64,000 nucleotides of DNA, from assembly GCF_007018905.1 (NCBI RefSeq), contig NZ_CP041402.1, positions 5,196,001 to 5,260,000 on the forward strand. Direction: 5' to 3'. Below are positions 54,251-63,480 of this stretch, piece after piece (the first letter of the stretch is position 1; the number at the start of each line of letters is the position of its first letter). Below the pieces are notes generated by a model. The model was not told the origin of the DNA. It searched no databases and saw only the letters and a list, made by a program, of their open reading frames with translations. This DNA comes from Tardiphaga sp. vice304. GTDB taxonomy: Bacteria; Pseudomonadota; Alphaproteobacteria; Rhizobiales; Xanthobacteraceae. Made by a program: the position numbers and the translations under genes.

Positions 54251-56710
54251 ATGAGTATCGAACCATCGACGATCACCCCGGCCGCGCCCGCCAATCACGG
54301 GCTCGACTATGCGTGGCTGAAGCAGCATGGCACCGAACGGATCCAGCAGCTCGCCGGCCAGATCTGGACCGACTACAACGAACACGACCCCGGCGTCACC
54401 ACGCTCGAGCAACTCTGCTACGCGCTGACCTAATTGTCCTACCGCGCCGGGTTTCCGATCGACGCGCTGCTGGTCGATCCGCGCAGCGGCCGGATCGATA
54501 CCAGGCGGCAGGCGCTGTTCGTGCCGCGCCGCATCCTGCCATGCAACCCGGTCACGCCGGACGACTACCGCAAGCTGCTGGTCGACCGCGTGGCCGGCGT
54601 CGCCAATGCCTGGCTGACGCCGCGCAAGGCGCGGACGGCCGAGGCCGTGAACGGGCTCTACGACATCGCGCTCTATGCCCCCGGCGCCGACCCCTGCGGC
54701 TGCGAGCCGGATGTGCTGCCCGACGCGATCCGCGCGCGGGCGGAGCGCGTCTATGGCCGCCATCGCAATCTATGCGAGGACGTCCATGCCATCCATGTGC
54801 TGCAGCCCTGGGCGACGCGGATCAGCGCGCTCGCCTCGATCGATGACCGCCACGCGCCGGAAGCCATCCTTGCCGCGATGCTGTTCAATGCCGGCAATTT
54901 TCTCGCGCCCGAGCTGCAACGCCAGCCGCTGCAGAGCCTGCTTTCGGCCGGCATGACGACGACGGCCATTTTCAACGGCCCGCTGCTGCGCCACGGCTTC
55001 ATCGGCGACGAGCAGTTGCAGCCGCAGCCGACGCATATCGTCATCTCCGGCCTGATTAGGGTGCTGGTACGCATCCCCGGCGTCACGGGGCTGCGGGATC
55101 TCAGGGTGCATGTCGGCGACCCCGAGCGCAGCCATTCCGGCGGCACCATTGCAATCCCGCATGGCCATATCCCGCAGCTCGACCCCCGGCCCGGCCCGGC
55201 CGGCTATGGCATCCGGATGATCCGCCGCGGCGTTGCCGTGAAACCCGACCCCGCCCGCGTCCAGCGCGAACTCGACCGCCTGTGGTCGGAATATCGCCGG
55301 CTCTATCCGCTGACGCCGCAATATCTCGAATATTACGCCGTGCCGGAAGCCAGCCCGCGCGACCTCCGGGCTTATTATTCGGTGCAGAACCAGTATCCGA
55401 ACACATATGGCATTAATGCCAACGGCCTGCCCGACAACCCGCCGACGGCGCGGCAGGCGCAGGCCAAACAGCTCAAGGGCTACCTGCTCGTCTACGACCA
55501 GTTGCTGGCGAACTTCTTCGCCCAGCTCGCCCATGTCCGCGACCTGTTCTCGACCGAGCGCCACCTGCACCAGACCTACTTCTTTCAATATCTGGAGCGC
55601 ACCGTGCCGGATGTCGAGCCGCTGTTGCAGCCGGACTATCGCGCGGGCCTGAAAGCGTTGATCCGCCGCTCCGACCCGGTCCTCCTGCGGCACAATCGCC
55701 TGCTGGACTTCCTGCTGGCGCTGTATGGCGAGACGCTGGGCGCGCCGCTCGACGGCGATGATGGCGCCGAGCAAGGCCGGCGCGAGATCGAGGCCAAGCT
55801 GGCGCTGCTGCACCGGCTGGTGGCCAGCACGCGCAACCGCGGACGCGGCTTCGACTATCTGGCGCCGATGTCGCCAGTCAACATCGCCGGCATGGAGATC
55901 AAGTGCCGCATCGAACTGGGCATGGACGCGCAGGAATCCGCCACGCAGGACAATCTGCTGACCGAACTTTCCATCGAGATCGTCGATGCCGAGACCGAGG
56001 CCTCGATCGGCCCGCCGCTCGCGGGCTATGAGGACTATTTCGAGGACCATTTCACCGTGCCGCCCGCCGACAGCCGGCCGCCGCCGCGCGACGATGCGCT
56101 GCACCCCTCGCCGTTGCGCGGCCAGAAGGTGACGCGCGATTTCCTGCGCGCGGCCGCCACGCCGGAGAATTTCCGGATCGGAGCGCTGCCGGGCAGCGAC
56201 GGCATCGTCGTGGTCTGCCGCTCGCTCGACCAGACGCATTGGTATTTCATCGGTCGCTACGCCGATCACGGCCGCGCCTGCGCCGTGATCGATCAGTTGC
56301 GCACCATGGCCGCCGCGCTCGACCGCCATGCACGGCAGCTCTATATCGTCGAACATAATCTCTTGCGGTTCGGTCGCACCGACGACGATCCGGACTCGTC
56401 CCGATGGCGCTCCTTCGTCTACAGCTTCACCATCACCGCGGTCCTGCCGCGCAGTGACGAGCACGCTGCAAATTCGTCGACGGAGGTGCGCGAGATCATC
56501 CGGCACAACACGCCGGCGCATATCGCCATCGACTACTGCTTTCTGGCATTCCGTGAAATGCGGCACTTCAGGACGCTGTACGGCGGCTGGCGCTGGGCGC
56601 TGCGGCGCGGCGATCGCAACGAGATCATCATCACCTCGGACCGGCTGCGCCGGTTCCTGATGCACCACCGGCATAATCACGACCGGGCCCCCAATGGAGG
56701 TGCGATTTGA
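54251..56710 (+). pseudogene. eCIS Afp12/Pvc12-like baseplate protein interrupted by an in-frame TAA at codon 61
   Basis: The frame begins MSIEPSTITPAAPANHGLDY at 54251 and reaches the family segment YNEHDPGVTTLEQLCYALT, then hits TAA (54431-54433). It continues in the same frame with LSYRAGFPIDALLVD to the stop at 56710. Family members read CYALT(E/D)LxYRT across this point, so the interruption replaces one residue and nothing else is missing. The 758-residue remainder is well conserved in style (PQYLEYYAVPEASPRDLRAY, QLKGYLLVYDQLLANFF). It may be a decayed gene, a sequence error, readthrough, or restart at the TTG directly after TAA. The end overlaps the tape-measure start. Confidence 0.85.
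54431..54433 (+). other. In-frame TAA stop splitting the Afp12-like gene
   Basis: Context ...GCGCTGACC-TAA-TTGTCCTACCGC. A GAA (Glu) to TAA single substitution would explain it. The next codon, TTG, is a possible restart codon directly abutting the stop. Confidence 0.9.
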
Positions 56711-59700
56711 CGATGCCCCACACCATCCGGCAGCAAACCCTAGACATCCGGACCGACAGCGAAGCAGCGGCGCTGGCGTTGCAGGCCGGGATCAGCGACA
56801 TCAACCGGCAGCGGTTGCTGCCGGTGATCGAGCGGGTGTTCGACGAATTCGCGGTGCCGGAGCAGCGCATCCGGATCGCGCGGCTGGACATCGACCTCGG
56901 CGAGCTGCCGCTCGACAATTTTGCCCAGGCCGCCGAAGACGCGTTGTACACGGCGTTGCGCGCCGCCCTCCAGGACGCGCTGCGCAGCGCAGCGGATTCA
57001 GCCGACGACCACTTCTATTCCGAAACGACGTCCCGGCTCGAGCTGCTGCAGCACTATCTGTCTCAGGGCACGCTGCCGTTCTGGCAAAGCGGCGCCGCAT
57101 TCTCGGTCGAAACCCTGTTGCAGCAGCTCATTCGCGACGATCCGGCCGGGCTGGTCAGCCTGATCCGGCGTCACTCGCAGGACCGGCGCCTGCTGGAGCG
57201 CCTGGTGCTGCAGCTCGACGACGCCGCGCTGCAGCGGTTGCTGTATCTGGTCACGCCCGAACACGCCGCGCTGATCCTGGCCTACATGCTCGATCTTCAT
57301 CGCATCCACCGCGTGGAGCCGCTGCTCAGCCTGCGCGACACCGCCTTCGAGCACCTGCTGTGGATCCTGGTGCTGAGCTATCTGTTGCGCGACGCCGGTT
57401 CGCAGTTCAACCGCCGCAGCTTCCTGCGCTGGCTGCTGGAGGGCCTGGCGGAATCCGAGTCGCTCGATTATCAGCAACTGATCGAGACCCTGCGGCGCGG
57501 CCTGCAGCAGATGAAGCGGCATCAGGCACCGACCTCGTCGCTGCCCGCGGCACTCGACGAGCTGCTGCAGGAATTGCAGGTCGAAGGCATCGCTGACGCG
57601 AGCCGCTCGGCCTTCAGCGAACAGGCGAAGCCCGGTGCCGTCGCCCTCACCATCCAGGAGGTCGATGCCAGATGGCCGTCGCTCGACGAGCTGTTGAGCG
57701 GCACGCTATCCTCCGCGCTCGACCTGGCCGACCGGACTTTCGATGAAGGCCTGCTTCGCCTTCTGCAGGATCATCCGGACCGGCTGCGCGACTTCATGCG
57801 CAGCCATCGCCACGACGCCCGGCTGATCGCCCGGCTGGTCGATCGGCTCAGCGAGGCCGCTTTGGTACGGCTGCTGCATCTGCTGGAGCCCGAGCACGCC
57901 GCCTTGATCGTCGCCTATCTGGTCGATATCCGGGCCGTGCATCGCGTCACCGCGCTGGTGGCGCTGGACGACCGGCGTTTCAACCGGCTGCTGTGGCTGC
58001 TGGTGCTGAACTACGTCATGGGCAATCCCGGCTCTCAATTCAATCGCAAGAGCCTGGTGCTGTCGCTGCTGCAGGGCATGGCACAGAGCGAGGGCCTCGA
58101 TCTCGGCGATCTGATCGAGACGCTGCGGCGCGCGCTGGCGGCGATCGAGTCGCACCTCACATCGGCGGCCTCGCTGCCGGCGATCATCCGCGAACTCGCC
58201 GGCGAAACACCGGCCGCCCTTGGCGACGACCGAGGAACGGCCGTATCGCCTGACAGGCCTGGCTTCGCGACGCTCGACCACGGCGGTCTGCTGCGCCACA
58301 TCCTGCAACACGGGCGGCTGCCGGACACCCCACCGACAGACGACGAAAGCGATCTCCGCCTGACGGATCTGGCCCTGCTGGCGCCGGAGACATTGCGCGC
58401 CATCTTTGCTGGGACGCCGGGCCCAGGCCCCGCCAAGGCGAGAAAGCATCTGGCACAGGCGCTGCCGGAAACCGCCTTGCGTGCGCTGTTGCTGCGCCTG
58501 CTGCCGGCGGCGGCCGAGGCCGATCCGTTTCGCGCGTCGCTGGCGCGGTTCGCCTGGCAAGCCCGCGATCGCCGCAGCTTTTACGCTGCGGTGCTGGTCG
58601 CGATGCTGGCAGGCGAGGTGATCGATTTCGCGCAACTGGCCGTGGCTGCCTCCGGCGAGTTCGAGGGCAGCGCGGCATCATGGCCGGACTGGCTGCCCGA
58701 CGAGGAGGCTTTCGTTCTGCAAGACCTGCTGCTGACCGAAGAGACCAGCGAGGCTGCGGCCGGCGCCGCGGCGCGGCGCGCGGTCGTGCTGCAGTTTCTG
58801 CTTGGCGAGAACGCGCGCCCGGCGGCCACCGACGGCCACACGCCGCCACCGCAGGCCATGCCCGATGACGTTCTGGCGGCCGCCCTCATCCAGACGCTGC
58901 AAGACGACGCCGACAACGTCGGCGATCTGGTCCGGCAACTGGCCCAGGACCCGCGCCAGCGCGCGCGATGGATCCGCGCGCTGCCCGGCGCCGCGCTGCT
59001 GCGGCTCGGCCAGGTGATCGAGCCCCGGCAGCATCACGCCTTGCTGGGTGCCGCCGAGATCCTGCTGTCGGCCTGGCGGCAGGTCGCCCCCCACGGCGCC
59101 GGCACCGGGGAAGCACGGGATCAAGTGTGGGCGATGCTGTTCGATTTTCTCGCCGCGCATCGCGGCATCGAGCGTTCGGTCGAACAGCTCGTCGCCGATT
59201 TTCTGGCCCGCGTCGCGGCCTTCGGCGGCGATGTGGCGACGCAATGGCGAGCGCAGGCGAGCGAACTGGCCAGGGCCGCCGGCAACAGCCGGCTCGCCGC
59301 CGCGCTACACGAGAAAACCGCGGCGACAGCCGGCGCGTCAATCGAGGCCGGGCCCAATGCCCCGCCGTTGCAACCGCGCCCGGACGCGCCGCCACGCCGG
59401 ACACCGCCGCCGCCATTGACTAGCAAGACCGCCTTCAGCCTGGTCGAGGATGACGACCACGCGCGCGGCGATCCGATCTATATCGGCAATGCCGGCCTGG
59501 TGTTGGCGTCACCCTTCCTGCCGCATCTGTTTCGTGAACTCGATTGGCTCGACGTCGATGATCGCAAGCGCCCGCGGCTGCGCGATCGCGACGCCATCTC
59601 GCGCGCGGTACATCTGCTGCAATATCTCGTCGATGGCCGCAGCGCCGCGCCGGAGCCGCTGCTGGTGCTCAACAAGATCCTGTGCGGCGTGCCCACCGCC

Positions 59701-59982
59701 ACGCCGGTCGCGCGCGCCATCGTCATGACCGATCAAGAGCGCCGGCTCGGCGAGCTCCTGCTGCGATCGATGCTCGACAACTGGACCGTGCTGCGCGGCA
59801 CCTCGGTCGCCGGCTTGCGCGAAACCTTCCTGCAGCGCGAAGGCAAATTGCAGCGCGTCGATGACGGCTGGAAGCTGCGCGTCCAGCGCAGGACGCTCGA
59901 CGTGCTGGTCGATCAGGTGCCGTGGAGCATTTCGATCCTGCTGGCGCCGTGGATGCCGGCCCCCGTTCACGTCACCTGGTAG
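56707..59982 (+). CDS. eCIS tape-measure protein (Afp14/CIS_TMP-like) with internal duplication
   Basis: A 1091-residue mainly helical protein. The N-terminus IRQQTLDIRTDSEAAALALQ, the segment INRQRLLPVIERVFDEFAVP and DIDLGELPLDNF are typical of the contractile injection system tape-measure family. Two related modules lie at about 148-285 and 360-495 (for example QRLLYLVTPEHAALILAYML versus VRLLHLLEPEHAALIVAYLV, and PGSQFNRKS versus AGSQFNRRS). A low-complexity proline-rich linker (about 880-905) precedes the C-terminal domain. The start is taken as TTG at 56707, six bases after GGAGG and overlapping the Afp12-like stop; an ATG at 56713 is the alternative. It sets particle length. Confidence 0.9.
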   Translation: MTMPHTIRQQTLDIRTDSEAAALALQAGISDINRQRLLPVIERVFDEFAVPEQRIRIARLDIDLGELPLDNFAQAAEDALYTALRAALQDALRSAADSADDHFYSETTSRLELLQHYLSQGTLPFWQSGAAFSVETLLQQLIRDDPAGLVSLIRRHSQDRRLLERLVLQLDDAALQRLLYLVTPEHAALILAYMLDLHRIHRVEPLLSLRDTAFEHLLWILVLSYLLRDAGSQFNRRSFLRWLLEGLAESESLDYQQLIETLRRGLQQMKRHQAPTSSLPAALDELLQELQVEGIADASRSAFSEQAKPGAVALTIQEVDARWPSLDELLSGTLSSALDLADRTFDEGLLRLLQDHPDRLRDFMRSHRHDARLIARLVDRLSEAALVRLLHLLEPEHAALIVAYLVDIRAVHRVTALVALDDRRFNRLLWLLVLNYVMGNPGSQFNRKSLVLSLLQGMAQSEGLDLGDLIETLRRALAAIESHLTSAASLPAIIRELAGETPAALGDDRGTAVSPDRPGFATLDHGGLLRHILQHGRLPDTPPTDDESDLRLTDLALLAPETLRAIFAGTPGPGPAKARKHLAQALPETALRALLLRLLPAAAEADPFRASLARFAWQARDRRSFYAAVLVAMLAGEVIDFAQLAVAASGEFEGSAASWPDWLPDEEAFVLQDLLLTEETSEAAAGAAARRAVVLQFLLGENARPAATDGHTPPPQAMPDDVLAAALIQTLQDDADNVGDLVRQLAQDPRQRARWIRALPGAALLRLGQVIEPRQHHALLGAAEILLSAWRQVAPHGAGTGEARDQVWAMLFDFLAAHRGIERSVEQLVADFLARVAAFGGDVATQWRAQASELARAAGNSRLAAALHEKTAATAGASIEAGPNAPPLQPRPDAPPRRTPPPPLTSKTAFSLVEDDDHARGDPIYIGNAGLVLASPFLPHLFRELDWLDVDDRKRPRLRDRDAISRAVHLLQYLVDGRSAAPEPLLVLNKILCGVPTATPVARAIVMTDQERRLGELLLRSMLDNWTVLRGTSVAGLRETFLQREGKLQRVDDGWKLRVQRRTLDVLVDQVPWSISILLAPWMPAPVHVTW

Positions 59983-59986
59983 CGCC

Positions 59987-61348
59987 ATGAACGCCGATAC
60001 CTTGCTCACCAACGCCGCCGTCATCGACCGCGAGATCGCCTGGTTCAGCGACATTCTCACCATGCGCTTCCAGCAGCACGGCCAGCCCGGCACCGGCCCC
60101 GATCCGCTCGATCACTTCCCGGCGCCGCCGCTGCCGCGGTTGAGCCCGCCCTACGCCGCCGTGCTCCGCGAATTCGAGCTGAATGCGGCGGAACGGCTGG
60201 TGCTGATCCTGGCCTATCTGCCGCATATCAAGCCGGAGACGCTCGACCCCTTCCTGATCCATAACCAGTCGGTGCAGCGTAGGTTCAGCGAGTTCGGCGG
60301 CGTCACCGGGCAGTCGCACACCGGCTTCCTGCCGACCGGCGAGACCGCGATGTTCATGCTGGCCGGCAGCAACATCGCGGCGCGCTTGCGCTACCATCCT
60401 TTGTTCGGCGCCGAGCACGCCTTTCACCGCCGCAACATCCTGCAGCTCGACCACCGCCACACCGACGAGCCACCGATGTCTTCGACCCTGCGGCTGACGG
60501 CGGAATATGTCGAGCGCCTCAGCACGGGAAGATCCTATCGTCCGCCGTACAGTTCGGAATTTCCGGCGCAATTGATCACCACGCCGTTCGACTGGGAGGA
60601 TCTGGTGATCGACCAGCCGACCCGGCTGGACCTGCAGGACATCATCGCCTGGATCCGCCATCACGACCGGCTGATGCGCGGCTGGAAGCTCAACAAGCGG
60701 CTGAAGCCGGGCTATCGCTGCGTGTTCTACGGGTCACCCGGCACCGGCAAGACGATGGCCGCGGCGCTGCTAGGCCGGCTGACGGGGCTGCCGGTCTATC
60801 GCATCGACCTGTCGAAGGTGGTGTCGAAATATATCGGCGAAACCGAGAAGAATCTCGCCAGCCTGTTCGATCACGCCCAGCACGGCAACTGGATCCTGTT
60901 CTTCGACGAGGCGGATTCGCTGTTCGGCAAGCGCACCGAGACCCGCAACGCCAACGACCGCGCGGCCAATCAGCAAGTGTCCTATCTGTTGCAGCGGATC
61001 GAGGATTTTCCCGGCGTCGTGATCCTCGCCACCAATCTGCGCGCGCAACTCGACGAAGCCTTCACCCGCCGCTTCCAGTCGGTGACGCTGTTCAAGATGC
61101 CCAATGCCGAGCAGCGGCTGCGCCTTTGGCAGGACAATTTCGCCGACAAGCCCTACCGGCTCGCAGCGGATATCGACCTGCGCCGGCTGGCGCAGGCGCA
61201 TGAACTGTCCGGCGGCAGCATCATCAACGTGCTGCGCTATGCCTGTCTGCAGGCGGTGGTACGCGAGCCGCCCATCATCGAAGCGCAGGACCTGCGCGAC
61301 GGCGTGCGCAAGGAGCTGCACAAGGATGGAAAGTTTCTGGGCGGGTGA
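59987..61348 (+). CDS. eCIS AAA+ ATPase (Afp15/Pvc15-like)
   Basis: A 453-residue ATPase. A helical N-terminal domain (about 1-210) is followed by the AAA+ core: Walker A GSPGTGKT (249-256), Walker B ILFFDEADSLFG (D307, E308), sensor VVILATNLRAQLDEAF and arginine-finger region TRRFQSV. Such ATPases are needed for eCIS assembly or payload loading. The ATG at 59987 lies 4 bases after the tape-measure stop. It is the last plus-strand gene and is convergent with the ParB-like protein 24 bases away. Confidence 0.93.
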   Translation: MNADTLLTNAAVIDREIAWFSDILTMRFQQHGQPGTGPDPLDHFPAPPLPRLSPPYAAVLREFELNAAERLVLILAYLPHIKPETLDPFLIHNQSVQRRFSEFGGVTGQSHTGFLPTGETAMFMLAGSNIAARLRYHPLFGAEHAFHRRNILQLDHRHTDEPPMSSTLRLTAEYVERLSTGRSYRPPYSSEFPAQLITTPFDWEDLVIDQPTRLDLQDIIAWIRHHDRLMRGWKLNKRLKPGYRCVFYGSPGTGKTMAAALLGRLTGLPVYRIDLSKVVSKYIGETEKNLASLFDHAQHGNWILFFDEADSLFGKRTETRNANDRAANQQVSYLLQRIEDFPGVVILATNLRAQLDEAFTRRFQSVTLFKMPNAEQRLRLWQDNFADKPYRLAADIDLRRLAQAHELSGGSIINVLRYACLQAVVREPPIIEAQDLRDGVRKELHKDGKFLGG

Positions 61349-61372
61349 AAGCCCATAACGCTTGCCGGTTCG

Positions 61373-62617
61373 TCAGGCGTTTTCATGCAGAAACGTCTCA
61401 AGTTCGTCGGATTCACTTTCGAACATCGGCTGCGTAGCCACTCGATGGTTGATGTCGATGAGGTACGACAGATAGATCTTCTTCATCCGGCGATCGACGT
61501 CGTCGAATTCGACCATCATCATTTGTGCCAGCTCATACAATCTCGTTGGAGTCGATTTCACACTGTTGAAGGTGGACTCGATCCAGCGCTCGTTATGGAC
61601 CTGATAGCCATTTTCAATGATATGGTAACCCGACAGTCTGTCGCTCTCAGCATCCTTAGCGGGCGGTATCTGCATCTCAAGGTGCACCGCGCTGCTACCG
61701 AAATGCGTGCCGAATCCGGTTTCTATCGCAGGTTCCAAAGTGCTCTCCATCGAGCTCGACTCGCTGACGACGGTATTCCGATTGGTATCTCGGCTTGAAG
61801 CCGAACGATCTTTTGACAGCGTGACCGTCTTCGCAAAACCGAGCGTGGGTGGAGTCCCCTCGTCCTCCACCAGCGCCGGGATCTCCTCAAATCCCATTTC
61901 TCTCGATGCGAGCAAACGGTGTCGACCCTGGTTTAGCGAATATTTGCCGTCCGGCCTGCGTATGATCTGGATCGGGTAAATTGCCTTTCCCGCATTGATT
62001 TCCTTGATCACCCCATCGAGCTTCAATGGATCCGGATCATTCATCAATGCCTTGCTGTGGGTATCGAAGCCGGACAGCACGTCGGACACACTGAGGATAA
62101 GGGTGCCCTCCGCGGCCAGGGGAATGTAGTGAGTTCGATCGGACGATAGCTCGGCCGTCGGCTGATAGAGTGTTTCGCAATCCTGATCCAGATAATATTC
62201 GTTGTCCTCCCACCAGACGACTTTGCCATCGCCCAGGAGGAATTGTTTTTCATCAAATCCCTCGGGCTGGGTGAGCTTGAGCGACGGGAACAGGTCGTCG
62301 TGCCACAGCCCGGTATCGGCATCCTTGCGCGGCTTCCGCTGGATGATCGATGGGGCGCTCGATACCGGCTGGGCCGCCCGGCCAGTTTCGTTCACCCGCT
62401 CCGAACCGCGATGCAACATTCGCTGCAGGGCGTGCTGGTGTTGCATGCGCGGCGTCGCGTTCAAGGCGCGGCGCAATTGCAGCAGCGGCTGCATTCCGGC
62501 GCTGCCATTCGGTGGAGAGGCATAAGATGAGGATGTTGCAGAGGGCGCCGGGTCGGCGCGCATGGCCGAGGCATGCGACATTCGCGCCGCGTCGGTGTGT
62601 TGAACGTAACCGCCCAT
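61373..62617 (-). CDS. Putative eCIS payload with ParB/sulfiredoxin-like domain
   Basis: A 414-residue protein on the opposite strand to the eCIS operon. The N-terminal 100 residues are low-complexity and contain LLQLRRALNATPRMQHQHAL, similar in spacing to the repeats of the eCIS-core protein. At about 204-250 the segment INAGKAIYPIQIIRRPDGKY, then SLNQGRHRLLASREMGFEEI, matches the ParB/Srx pattern (GxHRxxAxxxxG). ParB-fold proteins include nucleases and CTPases. The C-terminal part (about 250-414) is unrecognised. The start ATG at 62617 has GGAG eight bases upstream; an ATG at 62626 is too close to it. The base composition looks less GC-rich than its neighbours. Confidence 0.72.
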   Translation of the reverse strand: MGGYVQHTDAARMSHASAMRADPAPSATSSSYASPPNGSAGMQPLLQLRRALNATPRMQHQHALQRMLHRGSERVNETGRAAQPVSSAPSIIQRKPRKDADTGLWHDDLFPSLKLTQPEGFDEKQFLLGDGKVVWWEDNEYYLDQDCETLYQPTAELSSDRTHYIPLAAEGTLILSVSDVLSGFDTHSKALMNDPDPLKLDGVIKEINAGKAIYPIQIIRRPDGKYSLNQGRHRLLASREMGFEEIPALVEDEGTPPTLGFAKTVTLSKDRSASSRDTNRNTVVSESSSMESTLEPAIETGFGTHFGSSAVHLEMQIPPAKDAESDRLSGYHIIENGYQVHNERWIESTFNSVKSTPTRLYELAQMMMVEFDDVDRRMKKIYLSYLIDINHRVATQPMFESESDELETFLHENA

Positions 62618-62725
62618 GACCGCCATCTCCGTTACAGCGAAGCGCCATCGGGAGGCAGTCTAACGAAAGTCAGGCTAAAACAAAGCTTGCGGTTGTATTT
62701 ATTGCACGCACACGGAAGAAGGCAT

Positions 62726-62754
62726 CCCGCTGTCCGCTTGCTGCGGACAGCGGG
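62726..62754. terminator. Perfect 12-bp hairpin downstream of the HU gene
   Basis: CCCGCTGTCCGC, loop TTGCT, GCGGACAGCGGG. It lies 12 bases after the stop of the HU-like gene (minus strand). The minus-strand flank (ATGCCTTCTTCC) is only weakly T-rich, so it is a probable terminator rather than a certain one. Confidence 0.55.
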
Positions 62755-62765
62755 AAAATTCTGCC

Positions 62766-63062
62766 TTAGACGGCGTCCTTGACGACCTTCAGCGGCTGCG
62801 CCTTGACGGTCTTGCTGGCGGGCTTGGCGGCGAACTGCATCGGCTCCTTGGTGAAGGGGTTGATGCCTTCGCGCGCTTCGGTGGCCGGCTTGTTGACGAC
62901 CGAGAGCTTGGCGAAACCGGGGACGGTGAACTCGCCGGACTCGCTGAGCTCCTTGTAGCCGACGGTGGCGAGGTTCTCGACGACCGACTTCACGTCGTTC
63001 TTCGACACGCCGCTGGCTTCGGCGAGCGCTTCGATCAATTGGGTCTTGGTCATCTTGGCCAT
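62766..63062 (-). CDS. HU-family DNA-binding protein
   Basis: A 98-residue nucleoid protein. It has the HU pattern: KTQLIEALAEASGVSKNDVK at the start, SGEFTVPGFAKLSVVNKPA in the middle, and REGINPFTKEPM for the DNA-binding arm. The C-terminus is alanine- and lysine-rich (AAKPASKTVKAQPLKVVKDA), slightly longer than in classical HU. The ATG at 63060-63062 gives MAKMTKTQ. It binds DNA without strong sequence preference. It is not obviously linked to the injection system. Confidence 0.9.
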   Translation of the reverse strand: MAKMTKTQLIEALAEASGVSKNDVKSVVENLATVGYKELSESGEFTVPGFAKLSVVNKPATEAREGINPFTKEPMQFAAKPASKTVKAQPLKVVKDAV

Positions 63063-63480
63063 GGTGATTCCTTATGAATGGCTGGGTAGAAGTAACGAAT
63101 ACGAGCGGGGGCTTCTCCTGCTCAATCGCAGGAGCTGCCTGTGCGACCGGGTCTCGGTGCCAACCGGGAGCAATGCAAGCGAGGTCATCAATGGTGGCGC
63201 GCCCGAAAAGGATGCGAACCTCCACCCCCTGGATCGTCGGGGAGGGATCGTCGAAATCGTCGGGCCCGTTACCGGGTCGGTCTGGGGTTTGATCGATCCG
63301 GCGGTCAAACCGGACAATGCGGCCTTGCTGTTAGCCTTATGCGGCCGAAACGTCAAAGCGCAAACGCGGTCCCATCCACAATACAAGGTACAATGAGACC
63401 TTTTTTGCCGCAGGTTCACCGGTTGCGACCAGGCCGACCGGAGTCGTACAGGGATGGCGGCTGAACGCGGCCCCGGCGAC
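63063..63480. other. Intergenic region upstream of the HU gene
   Basis: About 420 bases with no supported gene. It has a short hairpin CTCCTGC-TCAATC-GCAGGAG near 63115, and a T-rich stretch (CCTTTTTTGCC, about 63395) shortly before the end of the neighbouring frame. The HU promoter (minus strand) should lie in the first part. A plus-strand frame crossing it is not supported by family or ribosome site. Confidence 0.4.

Noticed and set aside
54431..54433. Selenocysteine or pyrrolysine recoding of the Afp12-like stop
   Set aside because: The codon is TAA, which neither TGA nor TAG recoding uses, and no recoding element was seen.
54208..54846. 212-codon alternative frame at the start of the Afp12-like gene
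   Set aside because: Overlaps the Afp12-like frame out of register and has no family pattern; the in-frame continuation across the TAA is clearly homologous.
40378..62617. Type VI secretion system because of VgrG-like and PAAR proteins
   Set aside because: No TssJLM membrane complex, no two-gene TssBC sheath and no ClpV; the presence of DUF4255, LysM, CIS tape-measure and eCIS-core proteins indicates eCIS.
40378..62617. Prophage or tailocin
   Set aside because: No terminase, capsid, holin, lysin, integrase or attachment sites seen.
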